Shown: positions 8,954 through 17,553 of the stretch, piece after piece | How the letters are laid out: each line of letters begins with the position of its first letter | How positions within the stretch are numbered: the first letter of the stretch is position 1 | Assembly: GCF_900104225.1 (NCBI RefSeq) | Contig: NZ_FNJK01000002.1 | Location: 425,280-489,279, forward strand | Direction: 5' to 3' | DNA: 64,000 nucleotides | DNA from: Streptococcus equinus | Lineage (GTDB): Bacteria > Bacillota > Bacilli > Lactobacillales > Streptococcaceae | Made by a program: the position numbers and the translations under genes | The notes under the pieces: generated by a model | What the model was told of the DNA's origin: nothing | What the model saw: only the letters and a program-made list of their open reading frames with translations | The model's database searches: none

Positions 8954-10696
8954 ATGGCAGTAGAAATTATCATGCCAAAGCTTGGCGTTGATATGCAAGA
9001 AGGCGAGATTATCGAGTGGAAAAAAGCTGAAGGCGATAGCGTCAAAGAGGGTGACATTCTCCTTGAAATCATGTCTGATAAGACAAATATGGAACTGGAA
9101 GCAGAAGATTCGGGGACTCTTTTAAAAATTACCCATCCAGCTGGTGATGTGGTTCCGGTGACTGAGGTGATTGGTTATATTGGAGCAGAAGGAGAGACTC
9201 TTGATGAGTTAGACGTCAGTGTGAAAGAAGCGACATCTCAATTGGAATCAGCAGGGCTTGAAGTTCCAAAGACGGTGACGTCAGAGGTGTCTTCAGAACA
9301 AAAAACTTCGCTTGCATCAGATGAGTATGATGTTGTTGTCGTTGGTGGAGGACCTGCAGGTTATTATGCAGCTATTCGTGCTGCGCAACTAGGAGGTAAA
9401 GTAGCTATCGTTGAAAAGTCTGAATTCGGTGGTACCTGCTTGAATGTTGGCTGTATTCCAACGAAAACTTATCTTAAGAATGCTGAAATTTTAGATGGGT
9501 TAAAAATCGCTGCTGGGCGAGGAATTAATCTGGCTTCAACCAATTACAGTATTGATATGGATAAGACTGTAGATTTTAAAAATAGTGTTGTGAAAAACTT
9601 GACGGGTGGTGTTCGAGGACTTTTGAAAGCAAACAAAGTAGCTATTTTTGATGGACTAGCCCAAGTTAACCCAGACAAGACGGTAACAATTGGTCATCAA
9701 ACCATTAAAGGTCATAGCATTATTCTAGCAACTGGATCAAAAGTGTCTCGTATCAATATCCCAGGTATTGATTCACCGCGTGTTTTGACCTCTGACGATA
9801 TCCTTGATTTACGTGAAATGCCAAAATCACTAGCTGTTATGGGCGGTGGTGTCGTTGGTATCGAACTTGGATTGGTTTGGGCATCATATGGTGTTGATGT
9901 GACCGTTATTGAAATGGCTGACCGCATTATTCCAGCAATGGACAAAGAAGTATCGCAAGAATTGCAAAAGATTTTGACTAAAAAAGGTATGACCATTAAG
10001 ACAAATGTTGGTGTGTCAGAAATTATTGATGAGACAAATCATTTAACCTTGAAATTATCAAACGGAGAAACTGTTCAGGCTGATAAAGTTCTGCTATCTA
10101 TTGGACGCGTGCCACAGATGAAGGGACTTGAAAAGCTAGATTTAGCCATGGATGGTAATCGTATTAAAGTAAACGCCTATCAAGAAACGTCTATTCCAGG
10201 TATCTATGCGCCTGGTGATGTTAATGGTCAGAAAATGTTAGCGCATGCTGCTTACCGTATGGGAGAAGTAGCTGCTGAAAATGCTCTTTCTGGCAATCAT
10301 CGCAAAGCAAAACTCGAGTATACACCTGCAGCCGTCTACACTCATCCAGAAGTTGCCATGGTTGGATTGACTGAAGAAGCTGCGCGTGAAAAGTATGGCG
10401 AGGTCTTGATTGGTAAATCAAGTTTTTCAGGTAACGGACGAGCTTTGGCATCAAATGAAGCTCAAGGATTTGTTAAAGTCATTGCTGATTCTAAGTACCA
10501 TGAAATTCTCGGTGTGCATATTATTGGTCCTGCAGCAGCTGAGCTGATTAACGAAGCAGCAACTATCATGGAAAATGAGTTAACAGTTGATGAAGTGGCC
10601 CAAGCCATTCATGGACATCCAACCTTCTCTGAAAATATGTATGAAGCTTTTCTAGATACTATTGGCGAAGCTATCCATAACCCACCCAAGAAATGA
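8954..10696 (+). CDS. Dihydrolipoamide dehydrogenase (E3) with N-terminal lipoyl domain
   Basis: This 580-residue flavoprotein reoxidises the E2 dihydrolipoyl arm using NAD. It begins with its own lipoyl domain (residues 1-80, MSDKTNME), then a linker of about 45 residues and a standard E3. The E3 part has the FAD motif VVVGGGPAGY, redox disulfide GGTCLNVGCIPTK, NAD motif GGGVVGIE and catalytic HGHPTFSE. Lipoyl-E3 fusions are known in pneumococcus and other Firmicutes. It is last in the operon and is followed by a strong terminator. Confidence 0.95.
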   Translation: MAVEIIMPKLGVDMQEGEIIEWKKAEGDSVKEGDILLEIMSDKTNMELEAEDSGTLLKITHPAGDVVPVTEVIGYIGAEGETLDELDVSVKEATSQLESAGLEVPKTVTSEVSSEQKTSLASDEYDVVVVGGGPAGYYAAIRAAQLGGKVAIVEKSEFGGTCLNVGCIPTKTYLKNAEILDGLKIAAGRGINLASTNYSIDMDKTVDFKNSVVKNLTGGVRGLLKANKVAIFDGLAQVNPDKTVTIGHQTIKGHSIILATGSKVSRINIPGIDSPRVLTSDDILDLREMPKSLAVMGGGVVGIELGLVWASYGVDVTVIEMADRIIPAMDKEVSQELQKILTKKGMTIKTNVGVSEIIDETNHLTLKLSNGETVQADKVLLSIGRVPQMKGLEKLDLAMDGNRIKVNAYQETSIPGIYAPGDVNGQKMLAHAAYRMGEVAAENALSGNHRKAKLEYTPAAVYTHPEVAMVGLTEEAAREKYGEVLIGKSSFSGNGRALASNEAQGFVKVIADSKYHEILGVHIIGPAAAELINEAATIMENELTVDEVAQAIHGHPTFSENMYEAFLDTIGEAIHNPPKK

Positions 10697-10781
10697 AAAG
10701 CTGTTGAAAGCAAGTTAACGGCTTTATAGAAATTTGTTTTCTTAACAAAAAAGATATATTATTAATTATTTCTTTATACCT

Positions 10782-10816
10782 AAAAAGGCTAAGAACTTTT
10801 GTCTTAGCCTTTTTGT
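10782..10816 (+). terminator. Terminator of the dehydrogenase operon
   Basis: A long stem (AAAAAGGCTAAGA against TCTTAGCCTTTTT) is followed by T-rich sequence about 85 bases after the E3 stop codon. Confidence 0.85.
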
Positions 10817-10908
10817 TTTAGCTTAATCAAATAAATAAGCTTTTATGCGAGTATGAAAAGTGAAGAGATTTTTTAGTTTTGAGGATGTTTTAGTTATGAA
10901 TGTAGAAA

Positions 10909-11811
10909 TTAAACGGATTGAGATTTTTCTGGTGTAATTTCAGTTGATGTTTGTGTTTTAGCAAGGTAGACACCTGTTAATGTAATCAGAATGGCGATAA
11001 CAGTTTGGAGATTTAAACTCTCTTGGAAAATTACCCAAGCATAAAGTGCGGCAACGACTGGCTGAGAAAGGGTAATTAAGCAGGATAGACAGGCACTAAC
11101 TTTTCCCAAACAATAAGCTAGTAAGCCTTGTCCTAAAATTTGAGAGACTAAAGCTAATGCTAATAGCGGCCAAAGCTCACCAAAGTTCTTTGGTAAATAA
11201 AAACCTTCCGTAAAGAAAATAACAATTGCAAGTACCAGCAGCGTTCCAAAAGCACTGATAAACATGATGATGTTTGATTTGACCGTATCGCGTAATTTGT
11301 AAACGGTAATCATGAACATGGCATAAAAAACGGAAGCTCCAAGGCTCATAGAATCTCCAAGTAAACGATTAGGAGACATGGTTACTTTATTTGCCATGAG
11401 AACGAGAACACCAGTAAGAGTAATCAAGCCACCTAATAAAAACTTAGGCGTTATTTTTTCTTTGAATAGGAAATAACTGACTGGAATAACGGTAAAAGGG
11501 GTAAGGTTTACTAGTAGATTTGAATTGGCTACACTAGTATAAGAAAACGATGTATTCCAAAAGGTTAAATCCCCTGCTAGAAAAGCTCCTGCTAAGACAA
11601 TTGTTGTGATTTGTTTACGGCTTAAGGCCTGTAAATCAGACTTCTTAAGAAATGGCATTAGCATGGGAATGGAAAATAAAACACGGTAAAAACCGGTATT
11701 GATTGGTGGTAACGAACTGAGTTTGACAAAGATGCCACCAGTTGCTAAAAAACAGATAGCTAGAAAGATTAAGAAAATATATTTGCTATCATTTGTACGA
11801 TTTTGCTTCAT
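10909..11811 (-). CDS. EamA/DMT-family transporter
   Basis: This 300-residue membrane protein has ten predicted hydrophobic segments in two homologous halves, the EamA (drug/metabolite transporter) layout. Typical features are the early LAICFLATGGIFVKLSS helix and the second-half region GLLAYCLGKVSACLSCLITLSQPVVA. It is divergently transcribed from a MocR-type regulator whose start lies 90 bases away, so that regulator probably controls it. Substrate is unknown; amino acids or related metabolites are common in this family. Confidence 0.85.
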   Translation of the reverse strand: MKQNRTNDSKYIFLIFLAICFLATGGIFVKLSSLPPINTGFYRVLFSIPMLMPFLKKSDLQALSRKQITTIVLAGAFLAGDLTFWNTSFSYTSVANSNLLVNLTPFTVIPVSYFLFKEKITPKFLLGGLITLTGVLVLMANKVTMSPNRLLGDSMSLGASVFYAMFMITVYKLRDTVKSNIIMFISAFGTLLVLAIVIFFTEGFYLPKNFGELWPLLALALVSQILGQGLLAYCLGKVSACLSCLITLSQPVVAALYAWVIFQESLNLQTVIAILITLTGVYLAKTQTSTEITPEKSQSV

Positions 11812-11844
11812 TTTTTCACCTCAGCTAAAATTGTAACGAATACA

Positions 11845-11853
11845 TGGTATAAT
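11845..11853 (+). promoter_or_regulatory. Extended -10 promoter of the MocR-type regulator
   Basis: TGGTATAAT matches an extended -10 (TGnTATAAT), located 49 bases before the regulator ATG. No convincing -35 is present, which is tolerated for extended -10 promoters. Confidence 0.6.
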
Positions 11854-11901
11854 AAAAAGTACCAGTATTTAAAAAATTTTAGGTGCCACTTTGGAGGAAA
11901 T

Positions 11902-13308
11902 ATGATTCATCTTGATCGCAGTGCAGGTAGCAGTCCCCTTTACCAGCAAATTTATCAGCAGATAAAATCAGAGATTTTGCAGGGCTATTTACCGCCTGCT
12001 GAGAGACTTTTAGGGACTCGAACTTTAGCTAAAATGCTTGGAGTTAGTCGCAATACTGTTGATCGAGCTTATATGCAGCTAACTTTGGAAGGATATATTG
12101 AAAGTCGTCAAAACGCTGGCTTTTATGTTTTAAAATTGCCTAAAGCCTTTCAATCAGAAAAAGGTGTTAATGACATTCTTCCTAGCAAGGAAGCTTGTTC
12201 AAATGATGATCACATTGTTTATGACTTAACAAATAGTAGTCATACCAATAATTTGTTTCCAAAAAAAGTTTGGAAAAAGCATTATTTACAAGCGCTTGAT
12301 GAATTGGATAAAGCAGAGCAATTATCAACTTTGCAGCCATTTCAGGGAGAATATAAGCTGAGAAAGGAAATCAGCCGATACTTGGAACGTATCCGCGGGG
12401 TGAAATGCCACCCTAATCAAATTATCATCACCAGTGGTTTGCAGCAGTCATTGGATTATATTTGCCAGTTTCTAGGTAATACGCAAAAAAGCGTCTTGAT
12501 GGAAGATCCAAGCTATCCCAAGGCGCGTGAAATTTTTAAGAAAAATGCTTATCCAATCGTGACGGCAGAAGTTGATGAGAAAGGTTTGGACTTGACTAAG
12601 GTTGATAGGAGTGCGGAGATTGAGATGATTTATACCACACCATCGCATCAATTTCCACTGGGTATGATTATGCCAATTTCTAGGCGTCAGGAGCTGCTAG
12701 CTTTTGCCAAGGAAAAGAATTCCTTTATCATTGAAGACGATTATGATAGTGAACTTCGCTATTACCAGCGTCCAATCCCTGCTTTAAAATCCATTGACTA
12801 CCTTGATCTCGTGATTTACCTGGGGACTTTTTCAAAAATCTTGTCACCGTCATTTCGGATGGGCTACATGGTTTTACCTGAGCAATTCACGGAAGCTTTC
12901 TTGGATAAATTTAAACTTTACAATAGTACGGTTAATTTGTTGAATCAAATTGCGCTGGCTAATATTTTATCTAGTGGCGATTATGACCGCTTGGTTCGCA
13001 AAATGAATCACGTCTTCAAAAAACGTTATGAAGCATTTAAAAAGGAATTCGAGCAATTTAAGGCTCCAATTAAACTATCTTCAAATGTTAGTGGACAATA
13101 TTTTCTGGTGACTTTTCCAGATAAAATCAATCAGTGTGATGTCATTAAACGTGCTGAAAAAGAAGGCGTCCGAGTTTATGATACTATGCAATTTTGGCAA
13201 GAAAAAGCGGCTTGTCCACAGGAAAGTCTCTTTCTTGGATTTAGCAAAATTGACTTGGAAGACATTCCAGATTGTGTCAAACGGCTGAGAAAAGCTTGGG
13301 AGAATTAG
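11902..13308 (+). CDS. MocR-type regulator (GntR HTH fused to PLP aminotransferase fold)
   Basis: I start at the ATG at 11902 (MIHLDRSAGSSPLYQQIYQ), which has GGAGG 7 bases upstream; the longer upstream frame has no start support. The 468 residues hold a GntR winged helix (about 1-75, LLGTRTLAKMLGVSRNTVDRAY) and a fold-type I aminotransferase domain. The PLP lysine is Lys312 in GTFSKILSPSFRMGY. Proteins of this group (PdxR, GabR, YcxD) sense PLP or amino compounds. No pdx or gab genes are adjacent, so the divergent EamA exporter is the likeliest target. Confidence 0.88.
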   Translation: MIHLDRSAGSSPLYQQIYQQIKSEILQGYLPPAERLLGTRTLAKMLGVSRNTVDRAYMQLTLEGYIESRQNAGFYVLKLPKAFQSEKGVNDILPSKEACSNDDHIVYDLTNSSHTNNLFPKKVWKKHYLQALDELDKAEQLSTLQPFQGEYKLRKEISRYLERIRGVKCHPNQIIITSGLQQSLDYICQFLGNTQKSVLMEDPSYPKAREIFKKNAYPIVTAEVDEKGLDLTKVDRSAEIEMIYTTPSHQFPLGMIMPISRRQELLAFAKEKNSFIIEDDYDSELRYYQRPIPALKSIDYLDLVIYLGTFSKILSPSFRMGYMVLPEQFTEAFLDKFKLYNSTVNLLNQIALANILSSGDYDRLVRKMNHVFKKRYEAFKKEFEQFKAPIKLSSNVSGQYFLVTFPDKINQCDVIKRAEKEGVRVYDTMQFWQEKAACPQESLFLGFSKIDLEDIPDCVKRLRKAWEN

Positions 13309-13340
13309 TGAGCAAATTAAAAGACGCCGGTCTGTGATTC

Positions 13341-13349
13341 TGATATACT
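13341..13349 (+). promoter_or_regulatory. Extended -10 promoter of lplA
   Basis: TGATATACT fits the extended -10 pattern and lies 30 bases upstream of the lplA start. No clear -35 was seen. Confidence 0.5.
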
Positions 13350-13378
13350 AAGCTTAATGAAAATGAAGGAGCTTTCAT

Positions 13379-14368
13379 ATGAAGTATATCGTCAACAAGT
13401 CCCATAATCCTGCTTACAATATTGCCTTGGAAGCTTACGCTTTTCGTGAATTACAAGATGAAGATGAGATTTTTATTCTCTGGATCAATGAACCAACAAT
13501 TGTAATTGGTAAACATCAAAATACCATCGAAGAAATTAATAAAGCCTATACAGATGAGCATGGTATTCATGTGGTTCGTCGCTTGTCAGGTGGCGGAGCA
13601 GTATACCATGACCTTAATAACTTGAATTACACCATTATTTCTAATAAGGCACAAGAAGGTGCCTTTGATTTTAAGACTTTCTCACAACCTGTCATCGAAA
13701 CCCTTGCTGATCTTGGTGTGACAGCGACCTTCACTGGAAGAAATGACCTTGAAATCGATGGCAAAAAGTTTTGTGGTAATGCACAAGCTTATTACAAAGG
13801 TCGCATGATGCATCATGGTTGCTTGCTTTTTGATGTTGATATGACAGTGCTTAGCAATGCCCTTCAAGTTTCAAAAGATAAAATTGAATCAAAAGGGGTT
13901 AAATCAGTCCGTGCGCGTGTGACTAACATTTTGAATGAATTACCCGAAAAAATCACAGTTGAAGACTTTTCAGATAAACTGTTAGCTAAAATGAAAGAAT
14001 CTTATCCAGAAATGACCGAATATGTCTTTTCAGAAGAAGAATTAGTAGCCATTCAAACCTTAGCAGACCAGAAATTTGCAACTTGGGATTGGAATTTTGG
14101 CAAATCACCAGATTATACTATTAAACGCTCAGTTCGCTATCCAGCTGGTAAGATTACAAGCTACGTCAAAGTTGAAAAGTCTATGATTACAGGTCTTAAA
14201 ATTTATGGTGATTTCTTTGGCATCAAAGATGTTTCAGATATTGAAGAAAAACTTATCGGCCTACGCTATGAATACCAAGATGTCCTAGAAAAACTCCAAA
14301 CCATAGACACCACACAATATTTCACTAATATCACCCCACAAGAAATTGCAAAAGCAGTAGTGGAGTGA
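13379..14368 (+). CDS. lplA: Lipoate-protein ligase A
   Basis: This 329-residue ligase adenylates free lipoate and transfers it to lipoyl-domain lysines. Family motifs include VIGKHQNTIEEIN, the RRLSGGGAVYHDLNNLNYT loop, RNDLEIDGKKFCGNAQ and a C-terminal accessory domain. AAGGAG lies 8 bases before the ATG. Its obvious substrates here are the lipoyl domains on E2 (7557) and E3 (8954), encoded about 3-5 kb upstream. A hairpin plus T-run follows. Confidence 0.95.
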   Translation: MKYIVNKSHNPAYNIALEAYAFRELQDEDEIFILWINEPTIVIGKHQNTIEEINKAYTDEHGIHVVRRLSGGGAVYHDLNNLNYTIISNKAQEGAFDFKTFSQPVIETLADLGVTATFTGRNDLEIDGKKFCGNAQAYYKGRMMHHGCLLFDVDMTVLSNALQVSKDKIESKGVKSVRARVTNILNELPEKITVEDFSDKLLAKMKESYPEMTEYVFSEEELVAIQTLADQKFATWDWNFGKSPDYTIKRSVRYPAGKITSYVKVEKSMITGLKIYGDFFGIKDVSDIEEKLIGLRYEYQDVLEKLQTIDTTQYFTNITPQEIAKAVVE

Positions 14369-14378
14369 GGTAATAATG

Positions 14379-14412
14379 AAAAACAGCTAAACCAATGTTT
14401 AGTTGTTTTTTA
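14379..14412 (+). terminator. Terminator of lplA
   Basis: AACAGCTAAAC and GTTTAGTTGTT form a stem followed by a T-run, just after the lplA stop codon. Confidence 0.75.
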
Positions 14413-14505
14413 TGAAAAGATACAGAAAAATTAAAAAAGCTCTTGACTTTGAGTAGGCTCCAAGGTGTAATATTGATAGTAGTAATTCAAAAATAGGAGG
14501 AAAGA

Positions 14506-15870
14506 ATGGACAGTTTTTCGGATAAGGCTCTAGAGAAGAATTACTTTTTTAGTAATCGTGATTTAACCAAACTTTTTATTCCTTTAATCATTGAGCAGGG
14601 CTTAGAATTTTTGGTTGGTCTTATTGCCTCAATCATGGTTTCAAGAGTTGGAGAAGCAGCTGTGTCGGGAGTTTCTTTGGTAGAATTCTTGATGGCTCTT
14701 TTTATTAGTATTTTTGCGGCATTTGCGACTGGTGGCGGGATTGTAGCAGGTCAATATTTAGGTGACCGTGATGCTAAAAATGCTAACAAAGCCGTCAATC
14801 AGCTAGTCAAATTTGCTTTATTTTTCAGTTTAGGGATTACGGTTTTGATTTTTGCGATTAAACCTTTTATTTTGAGTCATTTGTTTGGATCAATCACGCC
14901 TGAAGTTCACGCGCAAGCTGATCGTTACTTTAATATCGTAGCTCTTTCGACTCCCTTTATCGCTCTTTATAACTCAGGCGCAGCCATTTTCAGAACCTTA
15001 AATAAATCTCGTCTGCCAATGAATATCATGCTGGTGATGAATGGCTTGAATATTGTCATGGGCGTCAGCTTGATTTATGGTTGTGGTTGGGGAGTTGAAG
15101 GAGTGGCTGTTCCAATTCTTCTTTCTCGTGTTGGTGCCATGCTGTTAATTCTGTGGTTTGCGCATCATATCAAGTCAGATTTAACCTTAGGAAACTTCTT
15201 AAAAGAAAAAGTCGACTGGCAAATGATTAAAAAAGTTCTTGGTATTGGACTACCATTTGGTTTTGAAAATGGTATGTTTTTCCTTGGACGCTTGATTGTT
15301 TTGTCTGTTGTTTCTTTGTTTGGGACAGCAGCGATTGCGGCTAATTCAGTTGGTGGAACCATCATTATGTTTCAAGGTTTGCCAGGAATTTCAATTGTAC
15401 TTGGTTTAGCTGTTATCATTTCAAAATGTGTCGGTGCTGGTGACTATGAGCAGGCTGAGTTTTACAAGCGAAAAGTTAGCCGCATCATTCATGCTGCAAA
15501 TGCTTTATTTTCAGTAGTTGTCGTTGCTTTAATGCCTTTTTTGATGATGATTTATGATTTATCAGACCAAGCGACACATTATGTTTGGATTATTGTGCTT
15601 GCTCATGGTATTTTGGTTAGTATTTTCTGGAATTCAGGTTATGTCTTGCCTGTTGTCTTTCGTAGTGCGGGAGATGCTAATTTCCCAATGGTTATCGGTA
15701 TTGCCTCAATGCTTTTAGTTCGCGTGGTATGCGCCTACTTTTTATCGGTCAATTTTGGTATGGGAATGCTTGGAACTTGGGTAGCTATGTTCTTAGATTG
15801 GATTGTTAAAGGTATCATTTATGAAATCCGCTACCGCAAAGGCACTTGGAAAAATTATAAGTTAGTATGA
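14506..15870 (+). CDS. MATE-family efflux transporter
   Basis: This 454-residue protein has twelve hydrophobic segments in the MATE fold with the N-terminal LFIPLIIEQGLEFLVGL segment. The C-terminal half repeats the pattern (VLGIGLPFGFENGMFFLGRL). A Na+ or H+ antiport mechanism exporting cationic compounds is expected from the family. GGAGGAAAG precedes the ATG. It appears monocistronic, with a bidirectional terminator shared with the convergent macrodomain gene. Confidence 0.88.
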   Translation: MDSFSDKALEKNYFFSNRDLTKLFIPLIIEQGLEFLVGLIASIMVSRVGEAAVSGVSLVEFLMALFISIFAAFATGGGIVAGQYLGDRDAKNANKAVNQLVKFALFFSLGITVLIFAIKPFILSHLFGSITPEVHAQADRYFNIVALSTPFIALYNSGAAIFRTLNKSRLPMNIMLVMNGLNIVMGVSLIYGCGWGVEGVAVPILLSRVGAMLLILWFAHHIKSDLTLGNFLKEKVDWQMIKKVLGIGLPFGFENGMFFLGRLIVLSVVSLFGTAAIAANSVGGTIIMFQGLPGISIVLGLAVIISKCVGAGDYEQAEFYKRKVSRIIHAANALFSVVVVALMPFLMMIYDLSDQATHYVWIIVLAHGILVSIFWNSGYVLPVVFRSAGDANFPMVIGIASMLLVRVVCAYFLSVNFGMGMLGTWVAMFLDWIVKGIIYEIRYRKGTWKNYKLV

Positions 15871-15875
15871 TAAAA

Positions 15876-15912
15876 CAAAAAAAGAAGCTGGGATGATTTC
15901 CCAGTTTCTTTT
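15876..15912. terminator. Bidirectional terminator between MATE and macrodomain genes
   Basis: AAGAAGCTGGGA and TCCCAGTTTCTT pair around a short loop, with A-run and T-run flanks, between two convergent stop codons. Confidence 0.75.
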
Positions 15913-15915
15913 GGT

Positions 15916-16698
15916 TTAATGAAGTAATTCATGATAAATAGCAGCTTCATCATCTTCAGTAACATTGAAGATGATTTTTTTGACATACTGACTTTTATCA
16001 AGAAAGGCTTTGACGGTATCTACAGCGATTTTAGCAGCCTCTTCATTGATAAAGTGATTGTCTTGATTTGTTGCTAGTGATGACAAGGCAACGGATTCTA
16101 ATTGATTTTTTTCAGCTAATGTTAAGCAAGAAAGATAACTTTGGGCTAACAAATCTTTATCTTCAGGTGTGAGGTGCTCATTGATAGCAGGACCAACGGT
16201 GTGAAGAATAAAGTTAGCAGGCAGATTGTAACCTGGCGTGATTTTAGCACTACCAATTGGTTCATCATGCCCCTGATCTTTCATCAAGTTGTAGCATTCT
16301 AAACGTAATTGAACCCCCGCATAGGTATGGATAGTATTATCAGTACATTCGTGAAGGGGTTGGAAACAGCCAAGCATCTGACGAGTTGCAGTATTGACAA
16401 TAGCATCGACTTGAAGTCGTGAAATATCTCCCTTCCAGACGTACAAACGATCATCAGTCATCAGTGGTTGTAAGTGATTTAAAAAGACAACCACCCGTTC
16501 GGCTTTTTTTAGTTGAAGATAATCATTTTGCATGATTAAAAAACGAGTTGAGACAGCCATTGGCGGTCTGACATTAAGAAGAGCACGCAAGAGAGTTTCT
16601 TGTCCAGGTAAGTCATCTGGAACATCGATGGTTTTAAATTGCGGATTCTCCATAATAAGGTAATCTAATAGGAAGCTTACCATTTCATTCTTAGTCAT
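15916..16698 (-). CDS. Zinc-type macrodomain protein-ADP-ribose hydrolase
   Basis: This 260-residue protein has an alpha-helical N-terminus of about 90 residues, then a macrodomain. The segment NTATRQMLGCFQPLHECTDN carries the Cys/His/Cys pattern of the zinc-dependent macrodomains described with SirTM in staphylococci and streptococci, followed by GVQLRLECYNL and ILHTVGPAI. Family members remove ADP-ribose from modified proteins, including lipoyl carrier proteins. No SirTM or GcvH-like gene is in the window, although lplA is 1.5 kb away. Confidence 0.85.
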   Translation of the reverse strand: MTKNEMVSFLLDYLIMENPQFKTIDVPDDLPGQETLLRALLNVRPPMAVSTRFLIMQNDYLQLKKAERVVVFLNHLQPLMTDDRLYVWKGDISRLQVDAIVNTATRQMLGCFQPLHECTDNTIHTYAGVQLRLECYNLMKDQGHDEPIGSAKITPGYNLPANFILHTVGPAINEHLTPEDKDLLAQSYLSCLTLAEKNQLESVALSSLATNQDNHFINEEAAKIAVDTVKAFLDKSQYVKKIIFNVTEDDEAAIYHELLH

Positions 16699-16802
16699 AT
16701 GGACTCCTTACTAATTTTAAAATCGCTTTCTCAAATTTTAGTATATCACCTTTTTAAGGAATTCGCATCAAGAAAAAAATATTCTGCCTTATGCAGATAA
16801 AA

Positions 16803-16829
16803 AAATAAGAGCCAAAGCTCTTATTTCTT
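16803..16829 (-). terminator. Terminator of the CstR-like repressor gene
   Basis: On the minus strand AATAAGAGC and GCTCTTATT form a stem followed by a T-run. It overlaps the stop codon of the repressor gene. Confidence 0.75.
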
Positions 16830-17081
16830 GATAATCAAGTCAATAGCCTTAGCCAGATTTTCCTCTTGTTGTTTAGGGTCTTCGACAGGTTCTTCAATAA
16901 CTTGATTGATTTTATTTCCGATGACGATACCAATTGTACGATTGATACTTGAGCGAACCGCAGTCAGCTGGGTTACGATGTCAATACATTCTTGGTCTTC
17001 ATCAATCATTTTTTGGATACCGCGTAATTGTCCTTCAGCACGCTTTAAACGGTTGAGAATATCTTTTTTATCAGTTTTCAT
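16821..17081 (-). CDS. CsoR-superfamily repressor, CstR-like, single cysteine
   Basis: This is an 86-residue all-helical repressor (NRLKRAEGQLRGIQKMIDEDQECIDIVTQLTAVRSSI). I use the ATG at 17081 with GGAGG 4 bases upstream; upstream extension would run into the promoter. The only Cys is Cys32, matching the attacking Cys31 of CstR. The position matching the resolving Cys60 is Val61, and the Cu-ligand His/Cys pair of CsoR is absent. Its divergent neighbours are sulfurtransferase genes, so persulfide sensing is the best inference. Matching palindromes lie in both divergent promoters. Confidence 0.85.
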   Translation of the reverse strand: MKTDKKDILNRLKRAEGQLRGIQKMIDEDQECIDIVTQLTAVRSSINRTIGIVIGNKINQVIEEPVEDPKQQEENLAKAIDLIIKK

Positions 17082-17103
17082 GAGGCCTCCTTTATGTTTT
17101 TTT

Positions 17104-17132
17104 ATTATACCGGTGGTAGGTATATTTGTCAA
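17104..17132 (-). promoter_or_regulatory. Promoter of the CstR-like gene with embedded operator
   Basis: On the minus strand TTGACA (17132-17127), 17 bases and TATAAT (17109-17104) form a consensus sigma-A promoter. The spacer and -10 contain the palindrome ATACC-N7-GGTAT at 17107-17123, so binding would block the promoter and give autoregulation. Confidence 0.8.
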
Positions 17133-17148
17133 ATGCAAGACCTTTTCG

Positions 17149-17200
17149 TTGACAGGACAAAAAGAACTATGATATTATCTTTATATACCTATAGGGGTAT
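17149..17200 (+). promoter_or_regulatory. Promoter and operator of the sulfur operon
   Basis: TTGACA (17149-17154), an 18-base spacer and TATTAT (17173-17178) are followed at the expected transcription start by the palindrome ATACC-N6-GGTAT (17185-17200). The same half-sites occur in the divergent promoter, so one repressor probably controls both directions. Confidence 0.78.
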
Positions 17201-17223
17201 CTAAAGAAAGGAGAAAAAGGCTT

Positions 17224-17553
17224 ATTTTTCTTAATAAATTATTTTCTCAGTCAGTGAGAACAGTTACTACAAGTGAATTAGAGTCTGTTTTACAAGATAA
17301 ATCAACAATCTTGCTTGATGTTCGAACAGCTCAAGAATACGCTGGGGGGCATATTAAGGGAGCACGACTTTTCCCGCTCGACAGAATTCATACCTACGAG
17401 GGTAAAAAAGAAAGTCCTGTTTACCTAATCTGTCATTCAGGAGCACGTAGCAAACGCGCTGCGAAACTCTTGAAAAAGAAAGGTTATGATGCAATTTCAG
17501 TTAAAGGTGGCATGCTTGCTTGGCAAGGAAAAACAATTGGAGGTAACAAATGA
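17224..17553 (+). CDS. Single-domain rhodanese, possible ATT start
   Basis: This is a sulfurtransferase of about 100 residues with the active-site loop CHSGARSKR (CxxGxRS). The first conventional start, GTG at 17254, has no ribosome site. The frame is open further upstream, and AAAGGAG (17207-17213) stands 10 bases before an in-frame ATT at 17224. That start would add ten residues (IFLNKLFSQS) resembling the short hydrophobic N-termini of streptococcal homologues. I give the ATT start as the better hypothesis; the minimal gene is 17254-17553. Its stop overlaps the next ATG (ATGA). It should pass persulfide sulfur within the operon. Confidence 0.75.
   Translation: MFLNKLFSQSVRTVTTSELESVLQDKSTILLDVRTAQEYAGGHIKGARLFPLDRIHTYEGKKESPVYLICHSGARSKRAAKLLKKKGYDAISVKGGMLAWQGKTIGGNK

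Noticed and set aside
11803..11901. Longer MocR start at 11803
   Set aside because: It would cover the extended -10 promoter and the divergent gene start, and the sequence is not HTH-like; ATG 11902 has GGAGG.
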